A stretch of 64,000 nt of DNA from Purpureocillium takamizusanense (Eukaryota > Ascomycota > Sordariomycetes > Hypocreales > Ophiocordycipitaceae), in contig NC_063069.1 in assembly GCF_022605165.1 (NCBI RefSeq), positions 3,410,001-3,474,000 on the forward strand, written 5' to 3'. Of the stretch, positions 11,362 to 22,500 are shown piece by piece. Every line of letters starts with the position of its first letter. Position 1 is the stretch's first letter. The notes beneath the pieces were generated by a model that searched no databases, was not told where the DNA came from, and was given only the letters and a program-made list of their open reading frames with translations. Both the position numbers and the translations under genes were made by a program.

Positions 11362-12753
11362 ATGAAGCGCTGCGTCGTAGCAGCCGTCGCGGCTTCCCTG
11401 TGTCCCTTGGCCGAGGCCGTGCTGGGGTTCCGCAACTTGAGTTATAAGGTGAAGGAGGGGGAGCCATTCACCTTGCTGTACGAAGGGTGTAACCAAGACC
11501 CCTGCGGCATCTATCTAGAGCGAATGATCTCCGACACTGGTTCTGAGACGCTTCAAACCATAACCGGTACGTCCACCACCACCACTCCCATCAAGATGCC
11601 GCGCCCGGGGGGGGGCGGCTCACCATCCCAACATACTGCCACACTTGCTAACAGGACCCCGAATATGGGGAGCCGAGGCAAAGATCACGCGTCACACGGC
11701 AAGAATAGTAACATAACTTTTATCCTACAGGGAATACCCGCTGGCCAGTATTACTTTACCATCGGCGATATGCTGGGCGCACTCGTGAACAGCCCCGGGT
11801 TCTACTACAAGTCGTCGGCTGACCCGGACAAAAGCATTCCTCCCTCAGCCTTGTTATACACCGGCACGCCACCGCCTTCTACATCAACCCGCACGACAAC
11901 CGCAGGTACGTATTTCCCTCACGTTCCTGTCCCGACGACGTCACTGCTGTACTCACCAAATAAACGTGCTACCAAAGAGCCTACAACAACATCGCAATCA
12001 GAAGATGCGACAATGTCCATGTCTACATCATCCGCGCAGTCTACGCAGCCTCCGTCTCCCGTCACGCCCGGGCCCGTCGCCACAACAGCCACCCCCACGG
12101 CAACGGGGAGCCCAGAACCACAAACCTCGCGCCACCTGAGTTCCGGCAGCCTGGCGGGCATCATCGTCGGGTGCGTGGCCGCGTTCTTGTTCACGCCAAT
12201 AGCAGCCTTCCTATGGTGGCGTCGGCGGAGGGGGCTCAAGCACGGCGGGAGCGATGACAGTGACCCTGATAGCAAGCAACCTCAGCTTCAGCCTCGAGGC
12301 GCAAGTCCTACGTCCTCAGCCAGAAATAAGGAGCTCGACAGCCAGCCTGTTGCAGAGCTCTGCGGCCAGACCTGCTACGAGCTGCCATCTGACAGTAGCT
12401 GGGAGCATAAGCATCACAAGCTTACACCAGGCTCGCTGTCGAGCGCGATGGTGGACAGTCCGACGATATCATTTTCCTCACTGGGTACCAGCGGGTTATG
12501 TATTTCGGAGGCTTCTCGAGGCTCGGGGACTGGCTCGCTCGGTCCTATGCCGTCGGGTCCCTCTCCGGCAAGCATGAACGCGACGCTGGCCAGCATGGAC
12601 TCTCCGACTATCCCGGAGTTTCACATACCCTCTTTCGCAGAGTCTTTCGGAGCCACCATGTTTAGCGTGTCTACGATGGGCGAAGGGGACACTGCTCCTG
12701 CGTCACGATATACGGCGCAGAGCAGAGGCTATTCATCCATCACACGACTCTAA
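11362..12753 (+). CDS. Single-pass surface protein A, Kre9/Knh1-like ectodomain (tandem pair)
   Basis: The frame is open for 463 codons from the ATG at 11362. The signal peptide is about residues 1-19. The N-terminal domain (FRNLSYKVKEGEPFTLLYEG to GIPAGQYYFTIGD) resembles the Kre9/Knh1 beta-sandwich of fungal wall proteins. Then come a Ser/Thr/Pro-rich stalk (likely O-glycosylated), a membrane segment near residues 264-286 followed by WWRRRR, and a roughly 180-residue Ser-rich cytoplasmic tail. Two in-frame introns without stops are likely: 11567-11683 (GTACGT, branch GCTAAC at 11647-11652, AAAG) and 11906-11977 (GTACGT). Removing both gives about 400 residues. The first intron restores DHASHGKNSN, which aligns with DDAGYGRNSI at the splice junction of the neighbour at 13766. 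A receptor, sensor or wall-anchoring role is inferred only. Confidence 0.7.
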   Translation: MKRCVVAAVAASLCPLAEAVLGFRNLSYKVKEGEPFTLLYEGCNQDPCGIYLERMISDTGSETLQTITGTSTTTTPIKMPRPGGGGSPSQHTATLANRTPNMGSRGKDHASHGKNSNITFILQGIPAGQYYFTIGDMLGALVNSPGFYYKSSADPDKSIPPSALLYTGTPPPSTSTRTTTAGTYFPHVPVPTTSLLYSPNKRATKEPTTTSQSEDATMSMSTSSAQSTQPPSPVTPGPVATTATPTATGSPEPQTSRHLSSGSLAGIIVGCVAAFLFTPIAAFLWWRRRRGLKHGGSDDSDPDSKQPQLQPRGASPTSSARNKELDSQPVAELCGQTCYELPSDSSWEHKHHKLTPGSLSSAMVDSPTISFSSLGTSGLCISEASRGSGTGSLGPMPSGPSPASMNATLASMDSPTIPEFHIPSFAESFGATMFSVSTMGEGDTAPASRYTAQSRGYSSITRL

Positions 12754-13765
12754 TGAATACACATGCGGCATTGGAAGGGGACGGGTCGAGCAAGGGGAAG
12801 AGTACATACTCAAATGCAGGTGTAACGATTTAGATGCGCATAACAATCATATCTCGGGCTCGGACAGTCTTGGATGAGTTGCGTACAGCCTACATGTTGC
12901 GGCGGTCTATAAGCAGTATGTACATACACCAGTGTTCCATTCCAGGTTCCCTCTTGACCGTGACAGACCGAGCATAGCACAGGCACGGCCAACAAGAAGC
13001 TTGGGTATCGAATGCAGCTCTTCGGATACTCAGCGGAAATACTGCACCGAGGCACTGCTTCTAGTATGTCAACGCATGGCGGTTGGTTGCGCGGGGTTCC
13101 ACAGGCTTCGTCACAAGTCATTGTTAGGTGTACCGCCCACGACGTGCACACTTGATGTCGGCCAAGGGCTTGCTCCAACTTGGGCATGACTGATGCCGTC
13201 GCCGCGACGTTGGTTGCCCTTTTTCTGCAGACCAACTTGCTCAGCCTCATATCACCGAGCCAAGGCTCCTCCCCTCCCCTCCCCTCCCTCGAGCGTCGGT
13301 TTCTTCAGCGTACCTAGTTCCATCCCTTCTCCCCCTTGCCAGCCGGCCAGCCACCTCGTCAGCGGCAAGCCAAAGCCTCGGGCTCGGCATGATAGTCCGC
13401 CGATGCTCCCCATGTTCGGCGTATGACAGCATCTTGTAAGTCTATTTCGAGTGGTTTACTGCCTGTCATTGATGTTGGCAAGTCGAAGCGGCCCGTGTCA
13501 TTCATTGTATCCGGCGTGTTTGGTTCGTCGTTTACATGTCTTCTGGAACCGCCATGTCGCGGGCCTGCTCTACACCGCCTCGATGTGCATAGCACGACAA
13601 GCGCAGTTCATTCTACAGAGGGGATCGTCCAGCCCTCGAGCTGCTCGTCATGGGCCGCCAGCTCAGGGTTTTCTACATGCTATTCAGAGAAGAGAACGTC
13701 ATCGGGATACTCGATTTGCTGACGTCTCACAAAAGTTACTCATGTCTTGTCTCATATACCACGTT
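12754..13765. other. Spacer between tandem surface genes
   Basis: About 1 kb holding the 3' end of gene A and the promoter of gene B. It contains a CT-rich stretch near 13262-13340 (repeated CCCCTCC words), which is common in fungal promoters. Frames at 12810-13250 minus and 13423-13722 plus are not supported. Confidence 0.45.
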
Positions 13766-15242
13766 ATGGAATACTACACTCTCGTCCTTTTCGCCGCTCT
13801 GCTCCCCGTCGTCGCCGCAACAGGGTTTCTCAACAAGGACTGGAACATGACGGACAAGGATGATTTCACCTTGCGATATGACGGCTGCGAGGATATGTCT
13901 CCCTGCCCCATTGTCTTATACAACTGGTCGAGCTGGGGCTTCTATCATCCGGTGAACGACACGAACGCTGTTCAAACTGTCATGGGTCTGTCCGCCCTCC
14001 TTTCTCTCCATGCGTCGGCAAGACATGGCGTCTCACTGACTCGTTTGGTCTGGTACTTGAGCCCTCCACAGACGATGCAGGCTACGGTCGGAACAGCATC
14101 ATCGACATGAGACTGGACTCTGTGCCCAGTGGAGATTACTTCCTCCTGATCGGTAATTCGGCTTCCGGGCGGTGGACAAGCGACATGATTTCGTTCGAGG
14201 CTTTCGAGAAACCTTTGATTCCCATGCCCAAATACGCCGACGTTCGAATTGTGTCAGTTTCACGAGGGACAAATACAACAAGCGGTGCAACTAGGTCCGC
14301 CACCGGCTCAGGTATATCAACCCCAACGTCCCGTAACCCTCGAATGGCTAACTCACATCACAAGGCGTCGCATCAACGACGCAAACAGCATCAGCGACGG
14401 CCAACAATCCGTCGTCTACTGCGCGAGCGTCTTCTTCCCCCGCCGCAGCCGCAGCCGTCACCACCGCTCCGCCGACATCCACGGCAACTCCGGACCAGCA
14501 GCAGCAGCAAAACCCGCCTCAACTCAGCACCGGCGCCAAGGCAGGCATCGGCGTGGGCTGCGCAGCCGCCGTGCTCACTGCCCTGGCGTTGGCAGCACTG
14601 CTCTGGCGGCGGCGACGACGACGACAACGACGAGGAAGCGGAGGAGCAGGCCGGCGGGCAACCTCTTATATCCAGCCAGGAACCTCCCCCGTCGGCTTCG
14701 CTCAGCCGGTCGCCGTCGGACAGCATGGGCTCGGCGGGCAGGAGCTGTACGGCCTCCACGAGAGTCGAGCCGCGTCCATGCAGCAGCTCGGCTACGGCTT
14801 TGGACTCGCCGCGCTGACGGACCGCTCCGGGGCGAACACGCCGCTGCAGCAGCATCTGTCCCGTCAGTCCGGGACGAGCACGCCGGTACAGCAGCAGCGG
14901 CACCTGTCGTATCAGTCCGGGACCAACACGCCGGTCCAGCAGCAGCAGCAGCCGCAGCATCTGTCATATCAGCCAGCACAGCCTCGCAATCAAGTCTTGG
15001 AGATGTACGCGCCCGGTGGTGATGCTGCCGGAAGCTCCACGACCATGGCGGCATCTGCTGCTCAGTCCACGCCGGTCACGTCACGACCGTCCGCCGGCGC
15101 GAACGACAAGTCGTCAACGACCGAGACGGACCCCGCGCTTGCGGAATTCACCCTCGGGCCGACCAAGCGCGTGTCAGCCATAGACATGCCCTGGCTCACC
15201 CACGAAGAGAACCAGCAAGAGCAGCAGCAGCTCGAGGCCTAG
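13766..15242 (+). CDS. Single-pass surface protein B, paralogue of A, Gln-rich tail
   Basis: Three exons, 13766-13985, 14072-14311 and 14365-15242, encode 445 residues. Introns are 86 nt and 53 nt, the second with a GGCTAAC branch site. The signal peptide is MEYYTLVLFAALLPVVAA. The ectodomain (DDFTLRYDGCEDMSPCPIVL, then SVPSGDYFLLIGN) matches gene A in order, Cys placement and first-intron position. An Ala/Ser/Thr-rich stalk follows, then a membrane segment near residues 211-233 and a run of Arg. The cytoplasmic tail has three imperfect repeats of the type SGTxTPVQQQ...HLSYQ (about 14826-14975). The ATG at 13742 would add eight residues and is possible. The frame ends at TAG 15240-15242, but the same frame then stays open for 37 codons to TAA 15354-15356 with helical, charged sequence. 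The stop may therefore be a recent nonsense change. Function is unknown; a wall sensor is a guess. Confidence 0.75.
14826..14975 (+). repeat. Three imperfect Gln-rich tail repeats in gene B
   Basis: The tail reads as three successive units, SGANTPLQQHLSRQ, SGTSTPVQQQRHLSYQ and SGTNTPVQQQQQPQHLSYQ. They differ mainly in the number of Gln codons (CAG), so the array probably varies in length between strains by replication slippage. Confidence 0.8.
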
Positions 15243-17897
15243 TACGCGCAGCTCGAGGCCCGCAGGCAGCGCATCCTGGAGGTGGAGCGCATCGAGAGGC
15301 AGCAGGCGGAGCTTCGAGAGGGCATGGATGTGGCCCAGAGGCAAGATGAAGACTAAGAGAGAGGGGGGGTGAGAGGGGGAGAGATCAGAGATAGGTGCTG
15401 GGGGGAGGCTGTCTATCTGCAATGACAGTCTGGTGCGTAAGAACATTGTATACCCCCCTCGGGAACTGCAGGACTCTATGCCGTCGTGTAGACTCCGAGG
15501 ACGTAGCTTGCTCGGATGGAACATTAACCTGCTTTGGCAGGTGATACATCAGGGCATACGGATCAACTCCGTCTTTGTGCTCTCCATCGACCAGTCAGGT
15601 GCCAGTCCTTTCTGTTCTCCTTATCAGCCGCCTGTGCAATGCCCAAAAAGATGAAATAAAATAAAACTGATGAAAAAGGGGGTATCTCCAGGAGCTCCGC
15701 TCGGCGCCCCAAGGACCTGATCGTCAACTCTATCATCATGTCCTTCGTTCGTGCCCATCTACCCCTCACGACCACCACCATCCTCTCCTCTCCTCATCCA
15801 TCTCATCGCATCCCATCTCGGGTTCGGTTTCCCTCCGTCGGCTGCAACTCCGCATTTTGCCTTCCCGCATCAGGCCAAGTCCCGAACCACGACCTTCCTT
15901 ACGTCCACACGCACGCACGCACGCACGCAATGATAGAGTTCCGTAGGCGAATGCAACGCTCCGCTCCCAGTCTCTGCATCTTTTTATCACTGGCTATCTA
16001 GTAAGTAAGCCTGCTTGGTAACGCAATCTGCCTCTAGACGCGAGACAAGTCTTCATCCGGCACATCCCCGCCCGCCCCGAGTCCACTCACGTCAACGGCA
16101 ATGCAATACGGTCGACCCGCGGGATGTAGTGCAGCAGGCAGTTACATGGTTATTCGTGATGGTCCATGTACATACCAAGTAAGTTCCTGTTCGGCAGGAA
16201 TGGGTGGCGAGCCGGCTTGGCTTGCAGTGACCCCGTGCATGACTTCCCTTGTACGTACAGACTGCAGCTCTGCACGAGGCTCACAAGGGTGCCCCGTCCG
16301 GATGACAGTCCCCGATGCGGTAGTCAATCAGTCTGCACGGTCAGCCGCCGCGTCGTCGCTGCTTTGCGACGCGCCATGTCCGCAGAAACCGAGATGCAGT
16401 TTGTCTGCTCACGCGCGTGTTTGCGTCTCGTACGCATGTACACATCCTATCATGTATGCCCCGTGCCTCGCGGCCGCGTCTCGCATCCTCGTACAATCAA
16501 TCCCCATCTCCGTCTGTCCGGCCTCAGTGTTCACGCAAGACCGCTGCGACCACCTCAGAGGGTCGGGCAGACCTGCAGCGGCATGTGCGTACATACACTG
16601 CGACCCCCGTTCCCGTCTGGGCCACGCCCGTCGCCAATGAGATGGCGGCAAGAGATGCCAAACCGTTGACGGTGTAGGAGTAGCGTACAATCAGAGAGAA
16701 AAAATAGTATTTATAGTGGTGGCCGCGGCCGACGTTGGTATCCTGCAAGAAAAGAAACAAGGTCAGGCCGCTAGTCGGCGCCTTTGTGTGTGTGTGGATC
16801 AAAATGCAAACAATCCCGGTTCCGTGCCGTTCCCGCGTCGCAATGCTGCTTGTGTAAGAGAAATAATATCGACGCCGACGTGGCGCGCTGTCCTGTGAGG
16901 CTCCCGCTGTACCATCTAAACCCAAAAGCAAATCATCCGCAGTGGTGTGATTGCACTACTGTACTTCTGAGAGTGCAGTGAGCTTCCCTGCCCTGTACTG
17001 TACTGTAAACCTTTCTGTCCTCAATCGGCCGACCAAACACCGCAGCAGAGGCGGTGACGTGTAGCTCCGTGCTTGACTCTGCCCGGGAGATTCCGTGTGA
17101 ATGTGGAGGCGAGCAAATTTTATCCCCCGGCGTCCAACTCAGGGTCCAGCGGGGACGCCTCTGTGCCTGAATCCCCCATCAACAAAATCAGAACGTGGCC
17201 CATGCCGCTTCCGTGAGTCAGACGCGATTGCAGGGTCCCCGAAACAGGCGGGCCGCAACACCTGCTGGGCGACACGTTTTTGGGGGCCCTGTTGTCTGCC
17301 TTCCCCATCAGGCACATTCGCTGACGCCTGCATCCTCCCGCGCTGCAAGGCATCAATCGGCCGCTCCAAAGCAAACACCATTCCCCCAAACCACGTCCCA
17401 TGCCATTTGACATCTCGTGGAGCGAATGCATACGTCCATGGTTGCCGTCGCGGGCCCTTGAAATGGTGCTGCGACTGTTCTTGTTCTTGCCGACAAGGCC
17501 TTGTCAGCCAGTGCCGCGTCCCGGCTGTTGCGGCCGCGGCTCCATCTCCGGCCAGGCTTCCAGACTTCTTCCATGAGCGGGTCGTGTTACTCAATCGACT
17601 CGTTGCGCCGCTCTCGATTGGCTCGCCCAACGCGTGCAACCTTGGCTGCAAACATGGAGCCACTGCAACGTGCCGTCCTACCAGTGGGTTTCTGGCAGTG
17701 GAGGCTCGTGGCAAATCTCCACTGGACTGGCGGCCTGCCGGGTCCCCTGCCCAGCATGCCAGCTTCCGGCTGACCTGCAAGAGAGCCTCGCCGCTGTGCC
17801 ATCCTGCGATGCAGCGGCAAAGCCAAGTTTGGGTGCAGAAGCTGGGATAGTGGCTGGCGCGGCATGCCGCTCCAGGTTCGTCTGGCTGCAGGAGCCA
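15243..17897. other. Intergenic, 2.65 kb, downstream extension plus no recognised gene
   Basis: The first 114 bases continue gene B's frame after its TAG (to TAA at 15354-15356). The rest has no supported gene: frames at 16101-16640 plus, 17101-17850 plus and 17139-17780 minus overlap each other and have no domains. An (ACGC)n run is at about 15909-15928. A CTGTACTGTACTGTA motif lies near 16994-17008. Confidence 0.5.
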
Positions 17898-19568
17898 TCA
17901 ATCATAGCTGAGGCACGTCCAACGCAGTGGCACTCCATTGGGTGCAACTTCGTAGGGCTTTGTCGATGGCCGTCGCGGTGGTAAGGCCCATCGAGCCCGC
18001 CCGGGCCGCTGGTTGTCGAGCTTCCCGCTCCGACGCATCGCCATCTCCATGACGGCGATGCGGATAAAGTCCGAGTTCTCTCGCATCTCGCGCTGGCGCA
18101 TGCCAGGCGCCGGTGTTGTGGGGCGCGTGTGCTGGCCGGTGCTGCCCGACTGCGGCGACGTCGAAGGGTATGGGCTGCGAACAGAGGGGTGCGGCGACCG
18201 GGAGCGCTGTACTTTGTAAGTCTGCATCTGGATCGACGCGGAAAACGCCCGGCGCGGCTTCGGCTGCGGGTCAATGAGGCTGCTCGTTGTTGGGTTCAGA
18301 TACCGTCGCAGCTCCGCCGAGGGCATCTCCTCGGTGACAGGTGGTCTCCGTTCGTCCGCATAGGGCACATTGGGGTCAATGGTGAGGATGGACCGCGTCA
18401 GAAAGTCGTCGGGCGGGATCGAGGGGAAGTTGATGCTGGAGAAGGACTTGGCGGCGGATCGCAACGCTCGTAATGAGGCCGTCAGGTTGGACTTGAAGAC
18501 GGACCGCAGCGGCTTAAAGGGCTCCAGGAACTGCAGCCCAGTGGATTCCTCCTCGAGTGATTCTCCCAGCACCTGTAAATCCAAGTCCTCGAGGTCCAGC
18601 GCATCGCCGGCAAGCGGGTGTTCCTCGGTGGCGTCCGGGGGGGAGCGCACGGGCTCGAGACTCTTACGCATGGGGCTGAGACGTCGCTTTTGTGAGCACT
18701 GACTGCGGGGCGTATCGACTGAAGAGAGCATGTCCGTGACAAAGGAGTCGCCGAGGGAGGGGATGGAGTCGATGGACGTGGTCCTGGCGATGGCCGAACC
18801 GACGTTGCTCTCGGTCAAGCTGGCGTCGTCGTCGGCCAGGTCGTCGGGCGGCGAGAGCAGCACATCCATGGGCCCGCGGCTCAGCGTCAGGCTCAGCTCC
18901 TTCTCAGAGACATGTTGGTCCCCAACAATCTCGTCGACGGTCAAGGGCTTGTCGCTCCGCCGCCGCCGGCGTGTCTGGCGGGGGATGTCGGTGACAGCAA
19001 GCAGAGCGGCGAGGGACGGCGACAAGGACTCGGGGTCGTGGGCATGTTGGCGAGGATGTCTACGGCGGTGATGTGTCGTGGCAGGGCGCTTCGAGTTATG
19101 CGCCGAGTCGCGGTTGGCGTGCTTTGGTATCTGGACGGGACTCGTAGGAGTCGTTGGTCGACACAAGCTGGTGGTGGTGCTGGGGGGACTCGACGGAGAT
19201 AAACTGTCGGACGTTCGCTTGGCTCTGCCACGCTTGACCATGGCAACATCAAACTCGGAAGAGGCGAGCGAGGACGATACAGATGGCGAGGGCGACGAGG
19301 CGAGAGAGCTGGCGCTGAGGGTCGACGAGGACGAACAACGGACGGGCTTGACGGTGACGGTGACGCTGCTGTCGCCGTGGGTCGTGTGTGCATGCTTCTT
19401 GAAGCTTCTCGTGCTGCTGAGGCTGCTGCTCCGAGGCGAGGAGGCGGCGGGTTCGTCGAATCTCGAGTCCGTGGAGGCGGGCTTGCTGCTGGCGTGCTGC
19501 GAATGCGTCGGGGAAGAGGATGGAATGCCCTGCCTCGGTAGACTCGACCAGAGGAGGGATCTCATCAT
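17898..19568 (-). CDS. Ser-rich hypothetical protein with a conserved-looking C-terminus
   Basis: I do not recognise a named family. Starting at the ATG pair at 19568, the intron-free frame gives 556 residues. The first 200 or so are Ser/Thr/Pro-rich with basic patches (for example TRRRRRSDKPLTVDEIVGD). The middle is acidic (ALDLEDLDLQVLGESLEEES). The C-terminal third is less repetitive: NFPSIPPDDFLTRSILTIDP, then a stretch rich in RSRSPHPS, then ENSDFIRIAVMEMAMRRSG and RARWALPPRR. That last block looks like the constrained part, and I recall similar C-termini in other ascomycete hypothetical proteins. There is no signal peptide or membrane segment. The frame stays open upstream to 20408, but that extension is promoter-like and I leave it out. 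A second frame starting at 19617 reads plausibly for about 50 codons, so the true N-terminus is uncertain. Confidence 0.7.
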   Translation of the reverse strand: MMRSLLWSSLPRQGIPSSSPTHSQHASSKPASTDSRFDEPAASSPRSSSLSSTRSFKKHAHTTHGDSSVTVTVKPVRCSSSSTLSASSLASSPSPSVSSSLASSEFDVAMVKRGRAKRTSDSLSPSSPPSTTTSLCRPTTPTSPVQIPKHANRDSAHNSKRPATTHHRRRHPRQHAHDPESLSPSLAALLAVTDIPRQTRRRRRSDKPLTVDEIVGDQHVSEKELSLTLSRGPMDVLLSPPDDLADDDASLTESNVGSAIARTTSIDSIPSLGDSFVTDMLSSVDTPRSQCSQKRRLSPMRKSLEPVRSPPDATEEHPLAGDALDLEDLDLQVLGESLEEESTGLQFLEPFKPLRSVFKSNLTASLRALRSAAKSFSSINFPSIPPDDFLTRSILTIDPNVPYADERRPPVTEEMPSAELRRYLNPTTSSLIDPQPKPRRAFSASIQMQTYKVQRSRSPHPSVRSPYPSTSPQSGSTGQHTRPTTPAPGMRQREMRENSDFIRIAVMEMAMRRSGKLDNQRPGRARWALPPRRPSTKPYEVAPNGVPLRWTCLSYD

Positions 19569-22500
19569 TTTTGAGTGACACAGCTGAGTACGTGGGTACC
19601 GGCCGCAGGGACAACAAGTACTAGAGGTACGTGTCGCTGCTGCCACGCGGGGGCATACTGGCTCGCTGTGCGAGACGTGCGTGAAGGTACCACCTGTAGG
19701 CAGGCTGTAGGGGATCGAGTTCAGGGGACCGTCGGGCTGGGACTTTTGGCGCCGATCGGCGACTTGCTTGCCGGGTCGCAGGGGAAGCACGAAGAGCAGG
19801 GCCAGCGGCGGGCAGGGGCATGTACCTGGCCTGGAACAGTAAGGTACAGGGGATGCAGCGCAGTACTTTTGTTCCACTGCCCAGCGCGTTTGCGAACTTG
19901 CAGTGTAGTCGCTCCTGGCTGACGCTCGCGTGTCGGTCGAAGTCGAAGGAAGGGTTTCGTGATTGCGTGTGTGTACTTTGTACGTAACGTGGCCCAAAGA
20001 TGGCAGGAGGCAGCCAGGCTGGACTAATGAGCGTTGCCCGAATGGAATGGAATTGAATTCAGGGCAGGCGGGACTGGCAGGGTCTGAGCCTCCGGTCCGG
20101 CAGGGAAACTTGAGGGTCCCCGGGAGAGTAACCTCTGTCTGGCAGGTACGGCGGAGCCCAAGGCGAGGAGGAGTCAATGGCGGCGGCAGAAGGTGCAGGT
20201 GGGCTGCGGCGCGGGCGGGCGGGCGTACGAAGTACGTACAGGACGTGGGCGCCTGCCCTGGCTGGCTGTGTGCAGGTCGGTGGTGGTGCAGTGACGCCAA
20301 CGGCGTGCGGGTCGGCTGGTGCCTTGCAGCGGCAGTCGCGACCACTGTGCTGGAATGGAGGCGAACGGCACCTCGGTCGAAGGAAGGAGCAGGCGAGGCA
20401 GTCGTCAAGGGAAGGAGGAAAGAGTAAAGAATAGGACACGGAGGAGGGAATGAATCGGAGTCAAGGAGAGCAAGACGACGACATCAACCAAGACGCCAAA
20501 AGAAAAGAGTCCCGCTCGTGTGCTGGGACCATCCAACCCTCGCCTCCGCGTGCGGGCGAGTAAGAGCGACGAAGCGATACCAGGCGATACCTTATCAGCA
20601 GCCCGCGGAGGCGGCGGCGGGGACCGGGGGGTGTGACGCCAGGTCTGGGTTTGCAGGACGGGGAGGGCAGCGCAGCTGGGGCGGGCGGCGCGGCACCTGT
20701 TGGCGGCGACTTGCGGACACACTGGCGGGCGGAGCACAACGGTTCGGCTTTGCGTTGCGAGATGAGGCGGAAATCGCTGACAAGCGGACAGCACCTCTTG
20801 TTGACCACGATAGTATCGAAATGCGTCGTCGACTTATTCGTTGTCCCATCGCCTGGGGATCAAGACAACCGCGGCCGAGCCAAACAACAGAATCCGGGGG
20901 GTGGCCCGAATATAAGAGGCTTGGGTCACACACACGCACACACACACACACGCACACACATACTCGCAAAGTCGGACACACGCAGCGGGTGATGATGGTG
21001 ATGCTGACCCCCAAGGAGCGTTCCCATCCACTGAACCGCCCCTCATTCGCTGAAGGGCCTTCGGCTGGGCTCGCGCCAAAGGTGCCGCCCATCGTTTGTT
21101 CGATGGCCGACCCTCAACCAGAGCGCCGCCCCCCCCCCTCCCCCTTCCTTTGGAAACGTCAGCCCGCTACCCATCATGCCCCATCATCGTTGGAGTTGGG
21201 CCCCGACCCCTTCGTTTGCTGGGCTGTCGGGCTGCCTCATTCGGGCCAGCGCAGCAAAGAGTACTGTGCTCGCTTCTGGCCACGGGCCAATAGTCCAGAC
21301 TCTCAAAAGGAAGCAAGGGCAAGCACGGACACGGCCAGACTCGAGGTGTCGAAAACACATGCATGGCCGAGCCATCCGGCCGGCCGGCAACGGGGTCCAT
21401 ACCACAGCATCGTCGGGCACTTCTGGAACTCTGGGGTTGGGCTTCCCGACCTATTCCCACTTGGGCCAGCCCATGCACTGGTGGCACGCTGTTATCGTCG
21501 CCTGGCCCAGCATCCCAGGCAGTGGCACCCTCACCCCCTTCTCACCGTCCTGAGGGGGTCCCCGGTGCCCTTCTTCTTGGACTCCCGCTGGTCCGTGACC
21601 CAGCGCCTCTGCCTGGGCGCTGTGTGTCTTATCGCGGCAGCCACTGAGGTGGCATGCGTGGGAGGACAGTCGCGCAACAATAGGCACGGGCTGCCGTGTC
21701 ACCATTGCTAAATCCAATTATGCTTCTTTGCCCCAGTGCCCGTGCGCAAGACCACCAGCTCAACCATAGCATGGTTCCCTCAAGGATGCTCCCTGGCCCG
21801 GTGGCACCGTGGCATCGACGACGGTTGGCTGGTGGTAGGCCGTAGCATGCAATACCCGTGCTTCCCCGCATGCGGTGCGCGTGACCAAGTACCAGGCGAT
21901 AAGGCGGCAGTCGAGGCTTTGTTGTGAGTGGCTGTCAGGTCAGCGAGTGCTCCTCCACGATGGGGCGGGCTCTGCCGCGTTATCAGGTCGCAGAGTTGCA
22001 GTCTGGCAATGTGTCACGAGCGGCTGTCCATGGGGGCGCCTGGCGTTACACAGCTCTTGGCGAGAGGAGCGTATCCCCTTCCGTCACAGCGAAAGATGAA
22101 ACCACGGCTACCGCGCCTTCTGGCGTTTAGGCACACCATGGACAGGCGCTGTCTGGCCGGTGCCGTCGTCCACACGTGGCGTCATCCTTCTGTCCAATTG
22201 TTGCTGCTGGGACTGTGCCGTTGGCGATGAGGGAGATGGCGACTCCACACTCCACCTGTTGGATGGGATGCACATACAGCCCTTCACATCGTGAACGCAG
22301 CAAAAGGGGAATCGATGAGTATGGTTTGCCCGCCGGCTAGCCCTGCAGCATGCACGAAGCGGGCGATGCAACCTAGCTTGCCTCAGTTTGGCCCTGGCCG
22401 GCCAAGGCACGACAATGCAAAGAGCGATGACGCCGGGAATGCATCAGCGACGGCGACGATGTCGAAGCGAGGCTACTTGATCGAGATCGGTGGTCCTGAA

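Noticed and set aside
17898..20408. 836-codon version of the Ser-rich protein starting at 20408
   Set aside because: The extra 280 residues are low-complexity and promoter-like. The ATG pair at 19568 gives a more normal protein.
20518..21711. Plus-strand open frame of 397 codons
   Set aside because: No domain, no usable ATG context, Arg/Pro/Cys-heavy, and overlapped by equally long frames on the other strand. It looks like a GC-rich chance frame.
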